Of a stretch of 64,000 bases of DNA, positions 8,029 through 16,344 are shown one piece after another; position 1 is the stretch's first letter, and each line of letters begins with the position of its first letter. Source of the stretch: Pseudogemmobacter faecipullorum (GTDB taxonomy: Bacteria; Pseudomonadota; Alphaproteobacteria; Rhodobacterales; Rhodobacteraceae); assembly GCF_020539525.1 (NCBI RefSeq), contig NZ_JACDXX010000002.1, positions 295,541 to 359,540 of the forward strand, in the 5' to 3' direction. Position numbers and translations under genes: made by a program. The notes beneath the pieces were generated by a model. It was not told the origin of the DNA and made no database searches. It saw only the letters and a list, made by a program, of their open reading frames with translations.

Positions 8029-9039
8029 TTACTCCCGGGCTTTGCGCCGTCGTAAGGCGCCGGGCGGCTCGCCAAAGGCGCGGCGAAAGGCGCGCGACAG
8101 GGTGGCGGGGCCGGAAAACCCGGTGCGCAGGGCGACTTCTGCCAGCGGATGGCTGGTGTCTGTCAGCATGCGCTGCGCGGCCTTCAGCCGCAGATCCAGC
8201 GCCATGGCCGCCGGGGTGGTGGCAAAAGCAATGCGAAACAGGCTCTCAAGCCTGCGGCTGGACAGGCCGACGGCGCGGGCGGTTTCTGCGGCTGCCTCGG
8301 GCTGATCAATCCGTGCCTCCATCCGGGCCAGGGCTGCTGCCACCCGCGGATCGAGCCCCGGATCGCGGCGCAAAGGCGCCAGCTGAGGCTCGGCCCCGGC
8401 GCGGGCGCGGGTCAGGAATGAATTCTCGACCTGACGCGCCAGGGCAGCGCCGTAGCGGGCACGGATCAGATAGAGCGCGAAATCCTGGGCCGGGACCGCC
8501 CCGCCGATCGTGACCCGGTTGCGGTCGATGACAAAACGGTCGGGCAGAACCTCGACCCGGGGGTGGCGGGTGGCAAGATCCTCCAGATCCTCCCAATGCG
8601 CGGTGGCGCGATAGCCGTTCAGCAGGCCCGCCCGGGCCAGCACCCAGGGGCCGGAATCAATGCCGCCCACCAGGGCAAAACGGGGTGCGATTCGCTGTAC
8701 CTCGCGGATCAGCGGCCGGGTGGCCACCTCATCCAGCCGGTAGCCCGCAATCACCAGCAGCACATCTGCGCCCACGGCATGGGCTGGCGGCCCTGCGGCG
8801 GGCAGAGACAGCCCGCAGGTCAGCGCCACCGGCGCCCCGTCGGGCGAGACCACGCGCCAGCGGAATCCCTCATAGCCCAGCTGGCGGTTGGCATTACGCA
8901 GCGGGTCAAGTGCCGAGGCCACCTCAAGAATAGAGGCCTGGGGCAGGACCAGAAAGGCAATGGTCAGCGGCGCCCGGGCGGGGGCGAAGACCGGCAGAGC
9001 CGAGGCGCTTTCCGTGGGATGAATTGCATTTTTCGACAT
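8029..9039 (-). CDS. GlxA-type AraC-family activator, probable carnitine catabolism regulator (CdhR-like)
   Basis: A 336-residue regulator with an N-terminal DJ-1/PfpI-like (class I amidotransferase-like) domain, about residues 25-190, containing LTIAFLVLPQASILEVASAL. The C-terminal AraC-type DNA-binding domain (about 230-330) includes LAEVALRTGFSGPATLSRAF. This architecture matches CdhR/GbdR-type regulators of quaternary-amine catabolism. It is divergent, 71 bases apart, from the BKACE gene that opens the carnitine cluster, which supports regulation of that operon. The CdhR role is inferred from context; ligand specificity (carnitine or gamma-butyrobetaine) is not visible. Confidence 0.82.
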   Translation of the reverse strand: MSKNAIHPTESASALPVFAPARAPLTIAFLVLPQASILEVASALDPLRNANRQLGYEGFRWRVVSPDGAPVALTCGLSLPAAGPPAHAVGADVLLVIAGYRLDEVATRPLIREVQRIAPRFALVGGIDSGPWVLARAGLLNGYRATAHWEDLEDLATRHPRVEVLPDRFVIDRNRVTIGGAVPAQDFALYLIRARYGAALARQVENSFLTRARAGAEPQLAPLRRDPGLDPRVAAALARMEARIDQPEAAAETARAVGLSSRRLESLFRIAFATTPAAMALDLRLKAAQRMLTDTSHPLAEVALRTGFSGPATLSRAFRRAFGEPPGALRRRKARE

Positions 9040-9110
9040 GATAATTTCGTAAACTGCAACTCCTTGCCCGGCAAGACGGTTAATCTCGCCACAACCATAA
9101 GGAGGATCCC

Positions 9111-10025
9111 ATGCCGCTGACCATGAACCGCGAGGTTTTCATCACCTGTGCTGTGACCGGATCGGGCGGCACCCAGGACCGCAGCCCGCATGTGCCGCGC
9201 TCGCCCGAACAGATTGCCAATTCCGCCATCGATGCGGCGAAAGCCGGGGCGGCGATTGTCCATTGCCATGTGCGCGACCCCGAAAGCGGCAAGCCTTCGC
9301 GTGATCCGGCTCTCTACCGCGAAGTGACCGAGCGCATCCGCGACAGCGGCACTGATGTAGTGCTGAATCTGACCGCTGGCATGGGCGGCGATCTGATGTT
9401 TGACGGCACCGAGAATATGGGCCGGATGGCAGCGCATTCGGATATGGCGGGGGCTGCCGAGCGGGTGGCCCATGTCGTCGAATGCCGGCCCGAAATCTGC
9501 ACCCTCGACTGCGGCACGATGAATTTCAACGAAGCCGATTATGTGATGGTCAATACGCCCGGCATGCTGCGCGATATGGCAAAGCGCATGGTGGCATCGG
9601 GCACCAGGATCGAGATCGAGGCCTTTGACACCGGCCATCTCTGGCTGGCAAAAGCCCTTGCTGATGAGGGCATTATCCCCGATCCGGTGCTGGTGCAGCT
9701 TTGCATGGGCGTGCCATGGGGCGCGCCCGATGATCTGAACACCTTCATGGCGATGGTCAATAATGTGCCCTCGCACTGGCACTGGTCGGCCTTTGCGCTG
9801 GGCCGCCATCAGATGGCCTATGTCGCGGCGGCGGTACTGGGCGGGGGCAATGTCCGTGTCGGTCTTGAGGACAATCTCTGGCTCGACAAGGGCGTGCTGG
9901 CCACCAATGCCCAGCTGGTCGAGCGCGCAGTGACCATCATTGAGAATATGGGCGCAAGGGTCATCACGCCGGCCGAGGTGCGGACCCGGCTCAAGCTGGA
10001 GAAACGCGCGCCGCTGCCGAAGTGA
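9111..10025 (+). CDS. Beta-keto acid cleavage enzyme (BKACE), probable 3-dehydrocarnitine cleavage
   Basis: A 304-residue member of the BKACE (DUF849) family, which condenses a beta-keto acid with acetyl-CoA to yield acetoacetate and a new CoA ester. The start MNREVFITCAVTGSGGTQD and the metal-site segments IVHCHVRDPESGKPSRD and FNEADYVMVNTPG are seen. Beside a carnitine dehydrogenase/thioesterase fusion, the expected reaction is 3-dehydrocarnitine plus acetyl-CoA to betainyl-CoA plus acetoacetate (CdhC role). Ribosome site AAGGAGG precedes ATG 9111. First gene of the operon divergent from the AraC-type regulator. Confidence 0.88.
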   Translation: MPLTMNREVFITCAVTGSGGTQDRSPHVPRSPEQIANSAIDAAKAGAAIVHCHVRDPESGKPSRDPALYREVTERIRDSGTDVVLNLTAGMGGDLMFDGTENMGRMAAHSDMAGAAERVAHVVECRPEICTLDCGTMNFNEADYVMVNTPGMLRDMAKRMVASGTRIEIEAFDTGHLWLAKALADEGIIPDPVLVQLCMGVPWGAPDDLNTFMAMVNNVPSHWHWSAFALGRHQMAYVAAAVLGGGNVRVGLEDNLWLDKGVLATNAQLVERAVTIIENMGARVITPAEVRTRLKLEKRAPLPK

Positions 10026-10054
10026 GGGGACCGCGCGCGTGAGCCGCGCGCGAT

Positions 10055-10085
10055 GCCTCCGGCGGGGATATTTAAGGACAGATGA
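10055..10085 (+). repeat. Dispersed intergenic element copy (GCCTCCGGCGGGGATATTT..GACAGATGA)
   Basis: Lies between the BKACE gene and the CDH fusion, just after a GC-rich hairpin (CGCGCG..CGCGCG, about 10032-10050). The core GGGGATATTTAAGGACAGATGA matches the copies at 12794-12842 and 12959-13007 except for a few bases. Confidence 0.55.
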
Positions 10086-10143
10086 GACGGCAGGGCCCCC
10101 GCGTGAGGGCCCGGCTTGCATCACGAGAAGAGGGAGTGCCTGA

Positions 10144-11610
10144 ATGGCGCGTAAGGCAACGATTGTAGGCGGTGGCGTGATCGGGGGCGGCTGGGCTGCG
10201 CGGTTCCTGCTCAATGGCTGGGATGTGGCGGTTTTTGATCCCGATCCTGAAGCCGCGCGCAAGATCAATGCGGTGCTGGCCAATGCCCGTCTGGCGCTGC
10301 CGGCGCTTTCGGATGTGCCGATGCCGCCTGAGGGCCGGCTGAGCTTTGCCGATACTATGGCCGAAGCGGTTGAGGGTTCGGAATATGTGCAGGAAAGCGT
10401 CTCAGAGCGGATCGAGCTGAAGCATAAGGTCTATGCCCAGCTGCAGCAGGCCAATCCGGGCGTGCTGATCGGTTCCTCGACCTCGGGCTTTAAGGCCTCG
10501 GATCTGCAGATCGGCAGCCCGGCGCCGCAGAATATCATCGTCGCCCATCCCTTTAACCCGGTCTATCTGCTGCCGCTTTCCGAGATTTCAGGCTCGGAGA
10601 AAAACACCGAAGCGACGGTGCAGCGCACGGCGCAGATCATGAAAGACATCGGGATGTTCCCGCTGGTGATCCGCAAGGAGATCGATGCTTTCATCGGCAA
10701 CCGTTTCCTCGAGGCGGTCTGGCGCGAGGCTTTGTGGATGCTGAAAGATGGTGTCGCCACCACCGAAGAGATCGACGAGGCGATCCGCATGGGCTTTGGT
10801 CTGCGCTGGGGACAGATGGGGCTGTTCGAGACCTATCGCATCGCGGGCGGCGAGGCCGGGATGCGTCATTTCATGGCGCAGTTCGGCCCGGCGCTGAAAT
10901 GGCCCTGGACCAAGCTGATGGATGTGCCCGAATTCAACGATGAGCTGGTCGATCTGGTGGCAAACCAGTCCGATGCGCAATCGGGCATGTATGGCATCCG
11001 CGAGCTGGAACGGATCCGCGATCAGAACCTCGTCGGCTTCCTGCGCGCGCTGAAAGAGCGCAACTGGGGCGCGGGCAAGGTGCTGCGCGAACATGATGAG
11101 GCGCGCGCGGCGCTGTTCCATGAAGGACTCGATCAGGGGCCGAAGGCGGAGCCGCTGACCCTTGCCCATCTGCAGGTTCTGCCGGGCTGGATTGATTACA
11201 ACGGCCATATGACCGAGAGCCGTTACTATTTCTGCAATTCCGAAGTGGCCGATGCCTTCCTGCGCCTGATCGGGGCGGGGATGGATTATGTCGAGGCGGG
11301 GCACAGCTATTATTCGGCGGAAACCCATATCCGCCATCTGGGCGAGGCAAAGCTGGGTGACCGGCTCACCGGCACGCTGCAGATCATCTCGGCCGATGAG
11401 AAACGCTTCCGCTCCTTCGTGCGGATCATGAAGGGCGAAGAGCTGGTCGCCACCATCGAACAGCTCTGCCTGCATGTCGATATGAAAGCGGGCCGCACCG
11501 TTGCGGCAGCGCCCGGGGTTTATGCAAAGCTGAAGGCGATTGCCGATGCCCATGCAGAGCTGCCGCTGCCCCAGGGGGCCGGTCGCGCCATTGGTCAGAA
11601 GAAAGGGTGA
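10144..11610 (+). CDS. lcdH: L-carnitine 3-dehydrogenase fused to betainyl-CoA thioesterase
   Basis: A 488-residue bifunctional protein. Residues 1-320 are a 3-hydroxyacyl-CoA-dehydrogenase-like NAD enzyme: Rossmann GGGVIGGGWAARFLLNGW, then HPFNPVYLLPLSEISG and EIDAFIGNRFLEAVWREALW. Residues ~345-480 are a hotdog thioesterase (LPGWIDYNGHMTESRYYFCN). The first oxidises L-carnitine to 3-dehydrocarnitine; the second hydrolyses betainyl-CoA to glycine betaine after the BKACE step, so both ends of the BKACE reaction sit on one chain. This fusion is known in rhizobia, whereas pseudomonads encode two proteins. The next gene starts four bases after the stop. Confidence 0.9.
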   Translation: MARKATIVGGGVIGGGWAARFLLNGWDVAVFDPDPEAARKINAVLANARLALPALSDVPMPPEGRLSFADTMAEAVEGSEYVQESVSERIELKHKVYAQLQQANPGVLIGSSTSGFKASDLQIGSPAPQNIIVAHPFNPVYLLPLSEISGSEKNTEATVQRTAQIMKDIGMFPLVIRKEIDAFIGNRFLEAVWREALWMLKDGVATTEEIDEAIRMGFGLRWGQMGLFETYRIAGGEAGMRHFMAQFGPALKWPWTKLMDVPEFNDELVDLVANQSDAQSGMYGIRELERIRDQNLVGFLRALKERNWGAGKVLREHDEARAALFHEGLDQGPKAEPLTLAHLQVLPGWIDYNGHMTESRYYFCNSEVADAFLRLIGAGMDYVEAGHSYYSAETHIRHLGEAKLGDRLTGTLQIISADEKRFRSFVRIMKGEELVATIEQLCLHVDMKAGRTVAAAPGVYAKLKAIADAHAELPLPQGAGRAIGQKKG

Positions 11611-11614
11611 GGCC

Positions 11615-12778
11615 ATGGATTTCGGTCTGAATGACGAACAAAGGATGATTGTCGAAACCACCCGCGCCTTTGTGGAAGCAGAACTCTACCCACATGAGCT
11701 GGAGGTGGAGCGTACCGGCCATCTGCCGATTGAGCTGATCCGCGAATTGCAGCAAAAAGCCATCGCCGCTGGCCTTTATGCCGCGAATATGCCGGTTGAG
11801 GTCGGCGGGGCAGGCCTCGATACCCTGTCCTGGCTGCTTTATGAAAAAGAACTTGGCCGGGCAAATTATGCCCTGCACTGGACCTGTGTCGCGCGTCCTT
11901 CGAACATTTTGCTGGCAGGCAATGAAGAGCAGCGCGAAAAATATCTGCTGCCCTGCATCCGGGGCGAGACCTGGGATTGCCTAGCCATGACCGAGCCCGG
12001 CGCAGGCTCGGATCTGCGCGGCATGAAGGCCTCGGCCAGGCCCGATGGCGATGACTGGATCCTGAACGGCACCAAACATTTCATCTCGCATGGCGATCTG
12101 GCCGGTTTCACCATCGCTTTCATGGCGACGGGAGAGGAAGAGACGCCGCGCGGCCCGAAAAAGCTGATCACCGCGTTTCTGGTCGATAAGGGCACGCCGG
12201 GCTTCAGCGTGCGCGATGGCTATCGCAATGTCTCGCATCGTGGCTATACCAATTCGGTGCTCGAATTCGACGAATGCCGGGTGAACAAACGCCAGATCCT
12301 TGGCGAGGTGCATAAAGGCTTTGATGTGGCCAATTCCTGGCTGGGTGCAACCCGGCTTCAGGTCGCCTCAACCTGCCTTGGCCGGGCCGAGCGGGCGCTG
12401 GATCTGGCGGTTTCCTACGCGGCCGAGCGCAAACAATTCGGCCAGCAAATCGGCAAATATCAGGGCATCAGCTTCAAACTGGCCGATATGGCGATGGAGC
12501 TGAAGGCGGCAGAGCTGCTGACCCGTGAGGCGGCGTGGAAATATGATCAGGGCATGGTGACCGAGGCCGATATGTCGATGGCCAAGCTGAAAGCCACCGA
12601 AGTGCTGGCGATGATCGCCGATGAGGCAATTCAGATCCATGGCGGTATGGGGCTGATGGATGAGCTGCCGCTGGAGCGGATCTGGCGCGACGCAAGGGTC
12701 GAGCGGATCTGGGAGGGCACCTCCGAGATCCAGCGCCATATCATCTCGCGCGAGATGCTGCGCGCGGTCGGCGGCTGA
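11615..12778 (+). CDS. Acyl-CoA dehydrogenase, probable gamma-butyrobetainyl-CoA / crotonobetainyl-CoA (CaiA-like)
   Basis: A 387-residue FAD enzyme with all acyl-CoA dehydrogenase landmarks: CLAMTEPGAGSDLRGMKASA, the FGQQIGKYQGISFKLADM segment, and the C-terminal RIWEGTSEIQRHIISREM. The start is ATG 11615, four bases after the preceding stop, with GAAAGGGTGAGG as ribosome site. With a CoA ligase and a CaiD-like hydratase downstream, the likely role is oxidation of gamma-butyrobetainyl-CoA to crotonobetainyl-CoA for conversion to carnitine. Family assignment is firm; substrate is inferred from neighbours. An ordinary short-chain or branched-chain substrate cannot be excluded. Confidence 0.85.
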   Translation: MDFGLNDEQRMIVETTRAFVEAELYPHELEVERTGHLPIELIRELQQKAIAAGLYAANMPVEVGGAGLDTLSWLLYEKELGRANYALHWTCVARPSNILLAGNEEQREKYLLPCIRGETWDCLAMTEPGAGSDLRGMKASARPDGDDWILNGTKHFISHGDLAGFTIAFMATGEEETPRGPKKLITAFLVDKGTPGFSVRDGYRNVSHRGYTNSVLEFDECRVNKRQILGEVHKGFDVANSWLGATRLQVASTCLGRAERALDLAVSYAAERKQFGQQIGKYQGISFKLADMAMELKAAELLTREAAWKYDQGMVTEADMSMAKLKATEVLAMIADEAIQIHGGMGLMDELPLERIWRDARVERIWEGTSEIQRHIISREMLRAVGG

Positions 12779-12793
12779 GCCTTGCCCCGCGCA

Positions 12794-12842
12794 CCGGGGG
12801 CGATCTGCCCCCGGACCCCCGAGAATATTTCAGGACAGATGA
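12794..12842 (+). repeat. 49-bp hairpin element, forward copy
   Basis: Consists of the hairpin CCGGGGGC-GATCT-GCCCCCGG followed by ACCCCCGAGAATATTT and CAGGACAGATGA. A near-identical copy in opposite orientation lies at 12959-13007, so the pair forms a large inverted repeat between the acyl-CoA dehydrogenase and CoA ligase genes. May act as a terminator or mRNA-stabilising structure. Confidence 0.8.
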
Positions 12843-12958
12843 TAACCAGATGCCAGGACTTTTTTGCGATTCTGTAGTGGAGGAACAGGCAGGGATGCCG
12901 ATGGCCGTGACAGGTGAAACCCTGCCTCACCTTCCCGGGGCAGGGCGCCGCCCTGCTT

Positions 12959-13007
12959 TCATCTGTCTGCAAATATCCTCGGGGGTCCGGGGGCAGACAG
13001 CCCCCGG
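12959..13007 (-). repeat. 49-bp hairpin element, inverted copy
   Basis: Read on the minus strand it gives CCGGGGGC-TGTCT-GCCCCCGG, then ACCCCCGAGGATATTT and GCAGACAGATGA, the same 49-bp layout as 12794-12842. The 116 bases between the copies hold no recognised gene. Confidence 0.8.
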
Positions 13008-13034
13008 TCTGACGCTGGCTGAGGGGGCGGCGGC

Positions 13035-15026
13035 ATGAGCCGGCTCGACCGTCTGCTGCGGCCGCGCCATATTGCCGTGCTCGGCGCCGGCTGGGCGCTG
13101 AACGTGATTGAACAATGCCGCAAGATGGGCTTTGCCGGGCCGGTCTGGCCGGTACACCCGACAAAAGGCGAAATTGGCGGGCTGAAAGCCTATGCCAGCC
13201 TTGCCGATCTGCCCGAACCGCCCGATGCGGTCTTCATCGGGGTGAACCGTTTCGCGACGGTCGAAGTGGTGGCGGAACTGGCGGCGATGGGCGCGGGCGG
13301 CGCGATCTGCTTTGCCGCGGGCTGGACCGAGGCAGGCGAGGCCGGGCTGCAGGCAAAGCTGGTCGAGGCGGCGGGCGCGATGCCGATCCTCGGGCCCAAT
13401 TGCTATGGGGTGATCAATTATCTCGACGGGGCTTTGCTCTGGCCCGATCAGCATGGCGGGGTGCGGGTTGAGGGGGGCGTCGCGCTGCTCAGCCAGTCCT
13501 CGAATGTGATCGTCAATCTTGGTATGCAGCAGCGGGGCCTGCCGGTCGGCTATGTGGCCTGCCTGGGCAATGCGGCGGTGGTTGGCCTGGCCGAGCTGGC
13601 AGGTGCCTTGCTGGAAGATCCGCGCATCACCGCAATCGGCATGTATATTGAGGGGATTGACGATGCCCCGGCCTTTGCCCGTTTTGCTCATGCGGCGCGA
13701 GCGATGGGTAAGGGGATTGTGGTGATCAAAGCCGGCAAGACCGAGCTGTCGCAGATCGCGGCCGCCTCGCATACCGCCTCGCTGGCCGGGGGCGGCGCGG
13801 CCTCTTCGGCCTTCCTGCGCCAGCTCGGTATTGCCGAGGTGAACACGCCGTCAGAGCTGCTGGAAACGCTGAAAATCTTCCATATCCATGGCACAGGCCT
13901 TGGCGAGAATATCTGCTCGCTCTCCTGTTCGGGCGGAGAGGCGGGGCTTGCGGCCGATCTGGGCCAGGCGCGCGGGCTGAGTTTCCCGCCGGTCCCGCCA
14001 GGGGTCGAGGCCGAGCTGGCCGGGGTGCTGGGCCCGATTGTCACTATCGCCAACCCGCTGGATTACAATACTTTTATCTGGGGCGATCTGGAGAAAACCA
14101 CCCAGGTTTTCGCGGGTATGCTCAAGGGCTATGACGCGGGCCTCTATATTCTCGACATCCCGCGCGGGGATCGCTGTGACCCGTCGAGCTATTTCCCGGC
14201 GCTGGAGGCGATCCTTGCAGCCCAGGAACTGACCGGTAAACCCGCCTTCCCGCTGGCCTCGATGGAGGAGAATTTCGGCGAGGCGCGGGTCAGCGAACTG
14301 ATGGCACGGGGCATTTGCCCACTGCTGGGGTTTGAGACCGGGCTGGCAGCGCTGCGGGCGGCGCAGACCCGCGCAGGCCTGCCCGGCTGGGAGCCTTTGC
14401 CCGCGCAGCCGCCGCGCGAGACCCGGCTTCTGAGCGAGGCCGAGGGCAAGGCGCTGCTCGCGGCTGCCGGGGTGCCGGTGCCGCGCGCAGTTTCCGCTAC
14501 GACGCTTGCCGAACTCGGCGCAGCGGCAGAGGGGCTGACACCGCCCCTTGCGCTGAAAGGGCTGGGCTTCGCGCATAAGACCGAGGCCGGTGCGGTGCGG
14601 CTGAATCTGCCCTCGCTGGAGGGGCAGGCGGAAATGCCCGGTGCCAGCGGCTATCTGGCCGAAGAAATGGTCACCGGCACCCTGGCCGAGGCTCTGCTCG
14701 GCCTGCGCCGCGATCCGGTCTATGGGCTGACGCTCACCCTCGGCATGGGCGGGGTCACCGCCGAGCTGCTGGCCGATACCGTCACCCTGATCTGGCCGGT
14801 CCGGCAGGAAGAGGTTCTGGCCGCCCTGCAGGGCTTGCGGCTCTGGCCGCTGCTCGATGGCTACCGGGGCAGGCCAAGGGCCGATGTTGCCGCGCTGGCC
14901 GGGATTGCAACCGCGCTTGGCGCGCTGATGGCCGGGGATGACAGCCTCGAAGAAATTGAAATCAATCCGGTCCTGCTGCGCGAAACCGGCGCGGTGGCGG
15001 TCGATGCTCTGATCAGGAAGGTGTGA
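13035..15026 (+). CDS. NDP-forming acyl-CoA synthetase (acetate-CoA ligase family), candidate betaine-CoA ligase
   Basis: A 663-residue single-chain alpha-beta fusion of the NDP-forming acyl-CoA synthetase family. The CoA-binding domain (residues ~5-130) includes ILGPNCYGVIN. Two succinyl-CoA-synthetase-like domains follow, with the phosphohistidine candidate H246 in AASHTASLAG. The C-terminal ATP-grasp domain (~450-663) includes LALKGLGFAHKTEAGAVRL and the final EIEINPVLL motif. It would couple NTP hydrolysis to CoA-thioester formation through phosphohistidine. Ribosome site GAGGGGG precedes ATG 13035; the hydratase starts two bases after its stop. From context the substrate may be gamma-butyrobetaine, crotonobetaine or carnitine. 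Confidence 0.85.
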   Translation: MSRLDRLLRPRHIAVLGAGWALNVIEQCRKMGFAGPVWPVHPTKGEIGGLKAYASLADLPEPPDAVFIGVNRFATVEVVAELAAMGAGGAICFAAGWTEAGEAGLQAKLVEAAGAMPILGPNCYGVINYLDGALLWPDQHGGVRVEGGVALLSQSSNVIVNLGMQQRGLPVGYVACLGNAAVVGLAELAGALLEDPRITAIGMYIEGIDDAPAFARFAHAARAMGKGIVVIKAGKTELSQIAAASHTASLAGGGAASSAFLRQLGIAEVNTPSELLETLKIFHIHGTGLGENICSLSCSGGEAGLAADLGQARGLSFPPVPPGVEAELAGVLGPIVTIANPLDYNTFIWGDLEKTTQVFAGMLKGYDAGLYILDIPRGDRCDPSSYFPALEAILAAQELTGKPAFPLASMEENFGEARVSELMARGICPLLGFETGLAALRAAQTRAGLPGWEPLPAQPPRETRLLSEAEGKALLAAAGVPVPRAVSATTLAELGAAAEGLTPPLALKGLGFAHKTEAGAVRLNLPSLEGQAEMPGASGYLAEEMVTGTLAEALLGLRRDPVYGLTLTLGMGGVTAELLADTVTLIWPVRQEEVLAALQGLRLWPLLDGYRGRPRADVAALAGIATALGALMAGDDSLEEIEINPVLLRETGAVAVDALIRKV

Positions 15027-15027
15027 C

Positions 15028-15831
15028 ATGGCTGAGATGGTGATGCGCGAGGAAGGCCCGATCCGCACGCGGCGCGAGGGCGGCATTCTTGAGGTGACGC
15101 TGGATGCGCCCAAGGCCAATGCGATCAGCCTGAAAACCAGCAAAATCATGGGGCTGGTGTTTCGCGACTTCCGCGATGATGACAGCCTGCGGATCTGCAT
15201 CCTGCGCGCGGCGGGCGAGAAGTTCTTCTGCCCCGGCTGGGATCTGAAAGCCGCGGCCGAGGGCGATGCGGTGGATGGCGATTACGGCGTCGGCGGCTTT
15301 GGCGGGCTGCAGGAACTGCCCAATCTGAACAAGCCGGTGATTGCCGCCGTCCAGGGCATCTGCTGCGGTGGCGGGCTCGAGCTGGCGCTTTCGGCAGATC
15401 TGATCCTGTGCTCGACCAGTGCCACTTTTGCACTGCCCGAGATCCGCTCGGGAACGGTGGCCGATGCTGCCTCGATCAAACTGCCCAAGCGCATTCCCTA
15501 TCACGTGGCGATGGATCTTTTGCTGACCGGGCGCTGGTTTGACGCCGAAGAGGCCTTCCGCTGGGGGCTGATCAAGGAAATCTGCGAAGCGGATCAGCTG
15601 CTGGATAAAGCATGGGAGCTGGCGCGTATGCTCGAGGCCGGGCCGCCGCTGGTCTTTGCCGCGATCAAGGAAGTGGTGCGCGAGGCCGAGAATATGCGCT
15701 TCCAGGACGCGCTGAACCGGATCACCAAACGGCTGATGCCGACGGTGGACCGGCTTTATTCCTCAGAGGATCAGCTCGAAGGCGCGCGCGCTTTCGCGGA
15801 AAAACGCGATCCGGTCTGGAAGGGGCGCTGA
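15028..15831 (+). CDS. caiD: Crotonobetainyl-CoA hydratase / carnitinyl-CoA dehydratase
   Basis: A 267-residue crotonase-family enzyme that resembles E. coli CaiD along its whole length: EVTLDAPKANAISLKTS, GEKFFCPGWDLKAAAEGDA, and the C-terminus FAEKRDPVWKGR, which I recall as identical in CaiD. Both crotonase-type glutamates are kept, in GGGLELALSAD and FALPEIRSG. It interconverts crotonobetainyl-CoA and L-carnitinyl-CoA, linking the upstream acyl-CoA dehydrogenase and CoA ligase to the carnitine dehydrogenase branch. It starts two bases after the ligase stop, so translation is probably coupled. Last gene of the cluster. Confidence 0.9.
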   Translation: MAEMVMREEGPIRTRREGGILEVTLDAPKANAISLKTSKIMGLVFRDFRDDDSLRICILRAAGEKFFCPGWDLKAAAEGDAVDGDYGVGGFGGLQELPNLNKPVIAAVQGICCGGGLELALSADLILCSTSATFALPEIRSGTVADAASIKLPKRIPYHVAMDLLLTGRWFDAEEAFRWGLIKEICEADQLLDKAWELARMLEAGPPLVFAAIKEVVREAENMRFQDALNRITKRLMPTVDRLYSSEDQLEGARAFAEKRDPVWKGR

Positions 15832-15873
15832 ACCCGTTCTAGCCTCACCCCTGCGGCAAAGCGGGGGTGGGGC

Positions 15874-16344
15874 ATGACGCAGGATTATACCAGCCGGGTG
15901 ATCTGGACCGGAAATCTGGGCACAGGCACTTCGGGCTACCGCGCCTATGCCCGCAGCTGGGATGTGGCCGTGCCGGGCAAGCCGGTGATCCATTGCTCAA
16001 ACGATCCGCTGCTTGGCGGCGATCCCACGAAGATGAATCCCGAGGATCTGCTGCTCTCGGCGCTATCAGCCTGTCATATGCTGTGGTTTCTGCATTACGC
16101 TGCGGAGAATGGCCTGGTGGTCAGCAGCTATGAGGACAGGCCGCTGGGCCTGGCCAGGCATGGCAAAGGCGGCGCGGGGCAGTTTCTCAGTGCCAGATTG
16201 CGCACGGTCATCACCCTGCAGCCCGGCGCAGATACCGCTCTGGCCGATCAGCTGCACCAGCGGATCGGTGAGGTCTGCTTTATCGCCCGTTCGGTGAATT
16301 TCCCGGTGCATCACGACCCGCGCTACCTCAGCGCCGAAGCTTAA
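15874..16344 (+). CDS. OsmC family protein
   Basis: A 156-residue OsmC/Ohr-like protein. Family signs are the central helix [20 protein letters not shown] with the first reactive cysteine (C68) and a second cysteine in [18 protein letters not shown]. Such proteins reduce organic hydroperoxides; this subgroup is not Ohr itself as judged by the helix context. Ribosome site GGGGTGGGG precedes ATG 15874. It may be the last gene of the carnitine transcription unit, 42 bases after caiD, but no functional link is evident. Its TAA overlaps the stop codon of the convergent nadD gene. Confidence 0.85.
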   Translation: MTQDYTSRVIWTGNLGTGTSGYRAYARSWDVAVPGKPVIHCSNDPLLGGDPTKMNPEDLLLSALSACHMLWFLHYAAENGLVVSSYEDRPLGLARHGKGGAGQFLSARLRTVITLQPGADTALADQLHQRIGEVCFIARSVNFPVHHDPRYLSAEA

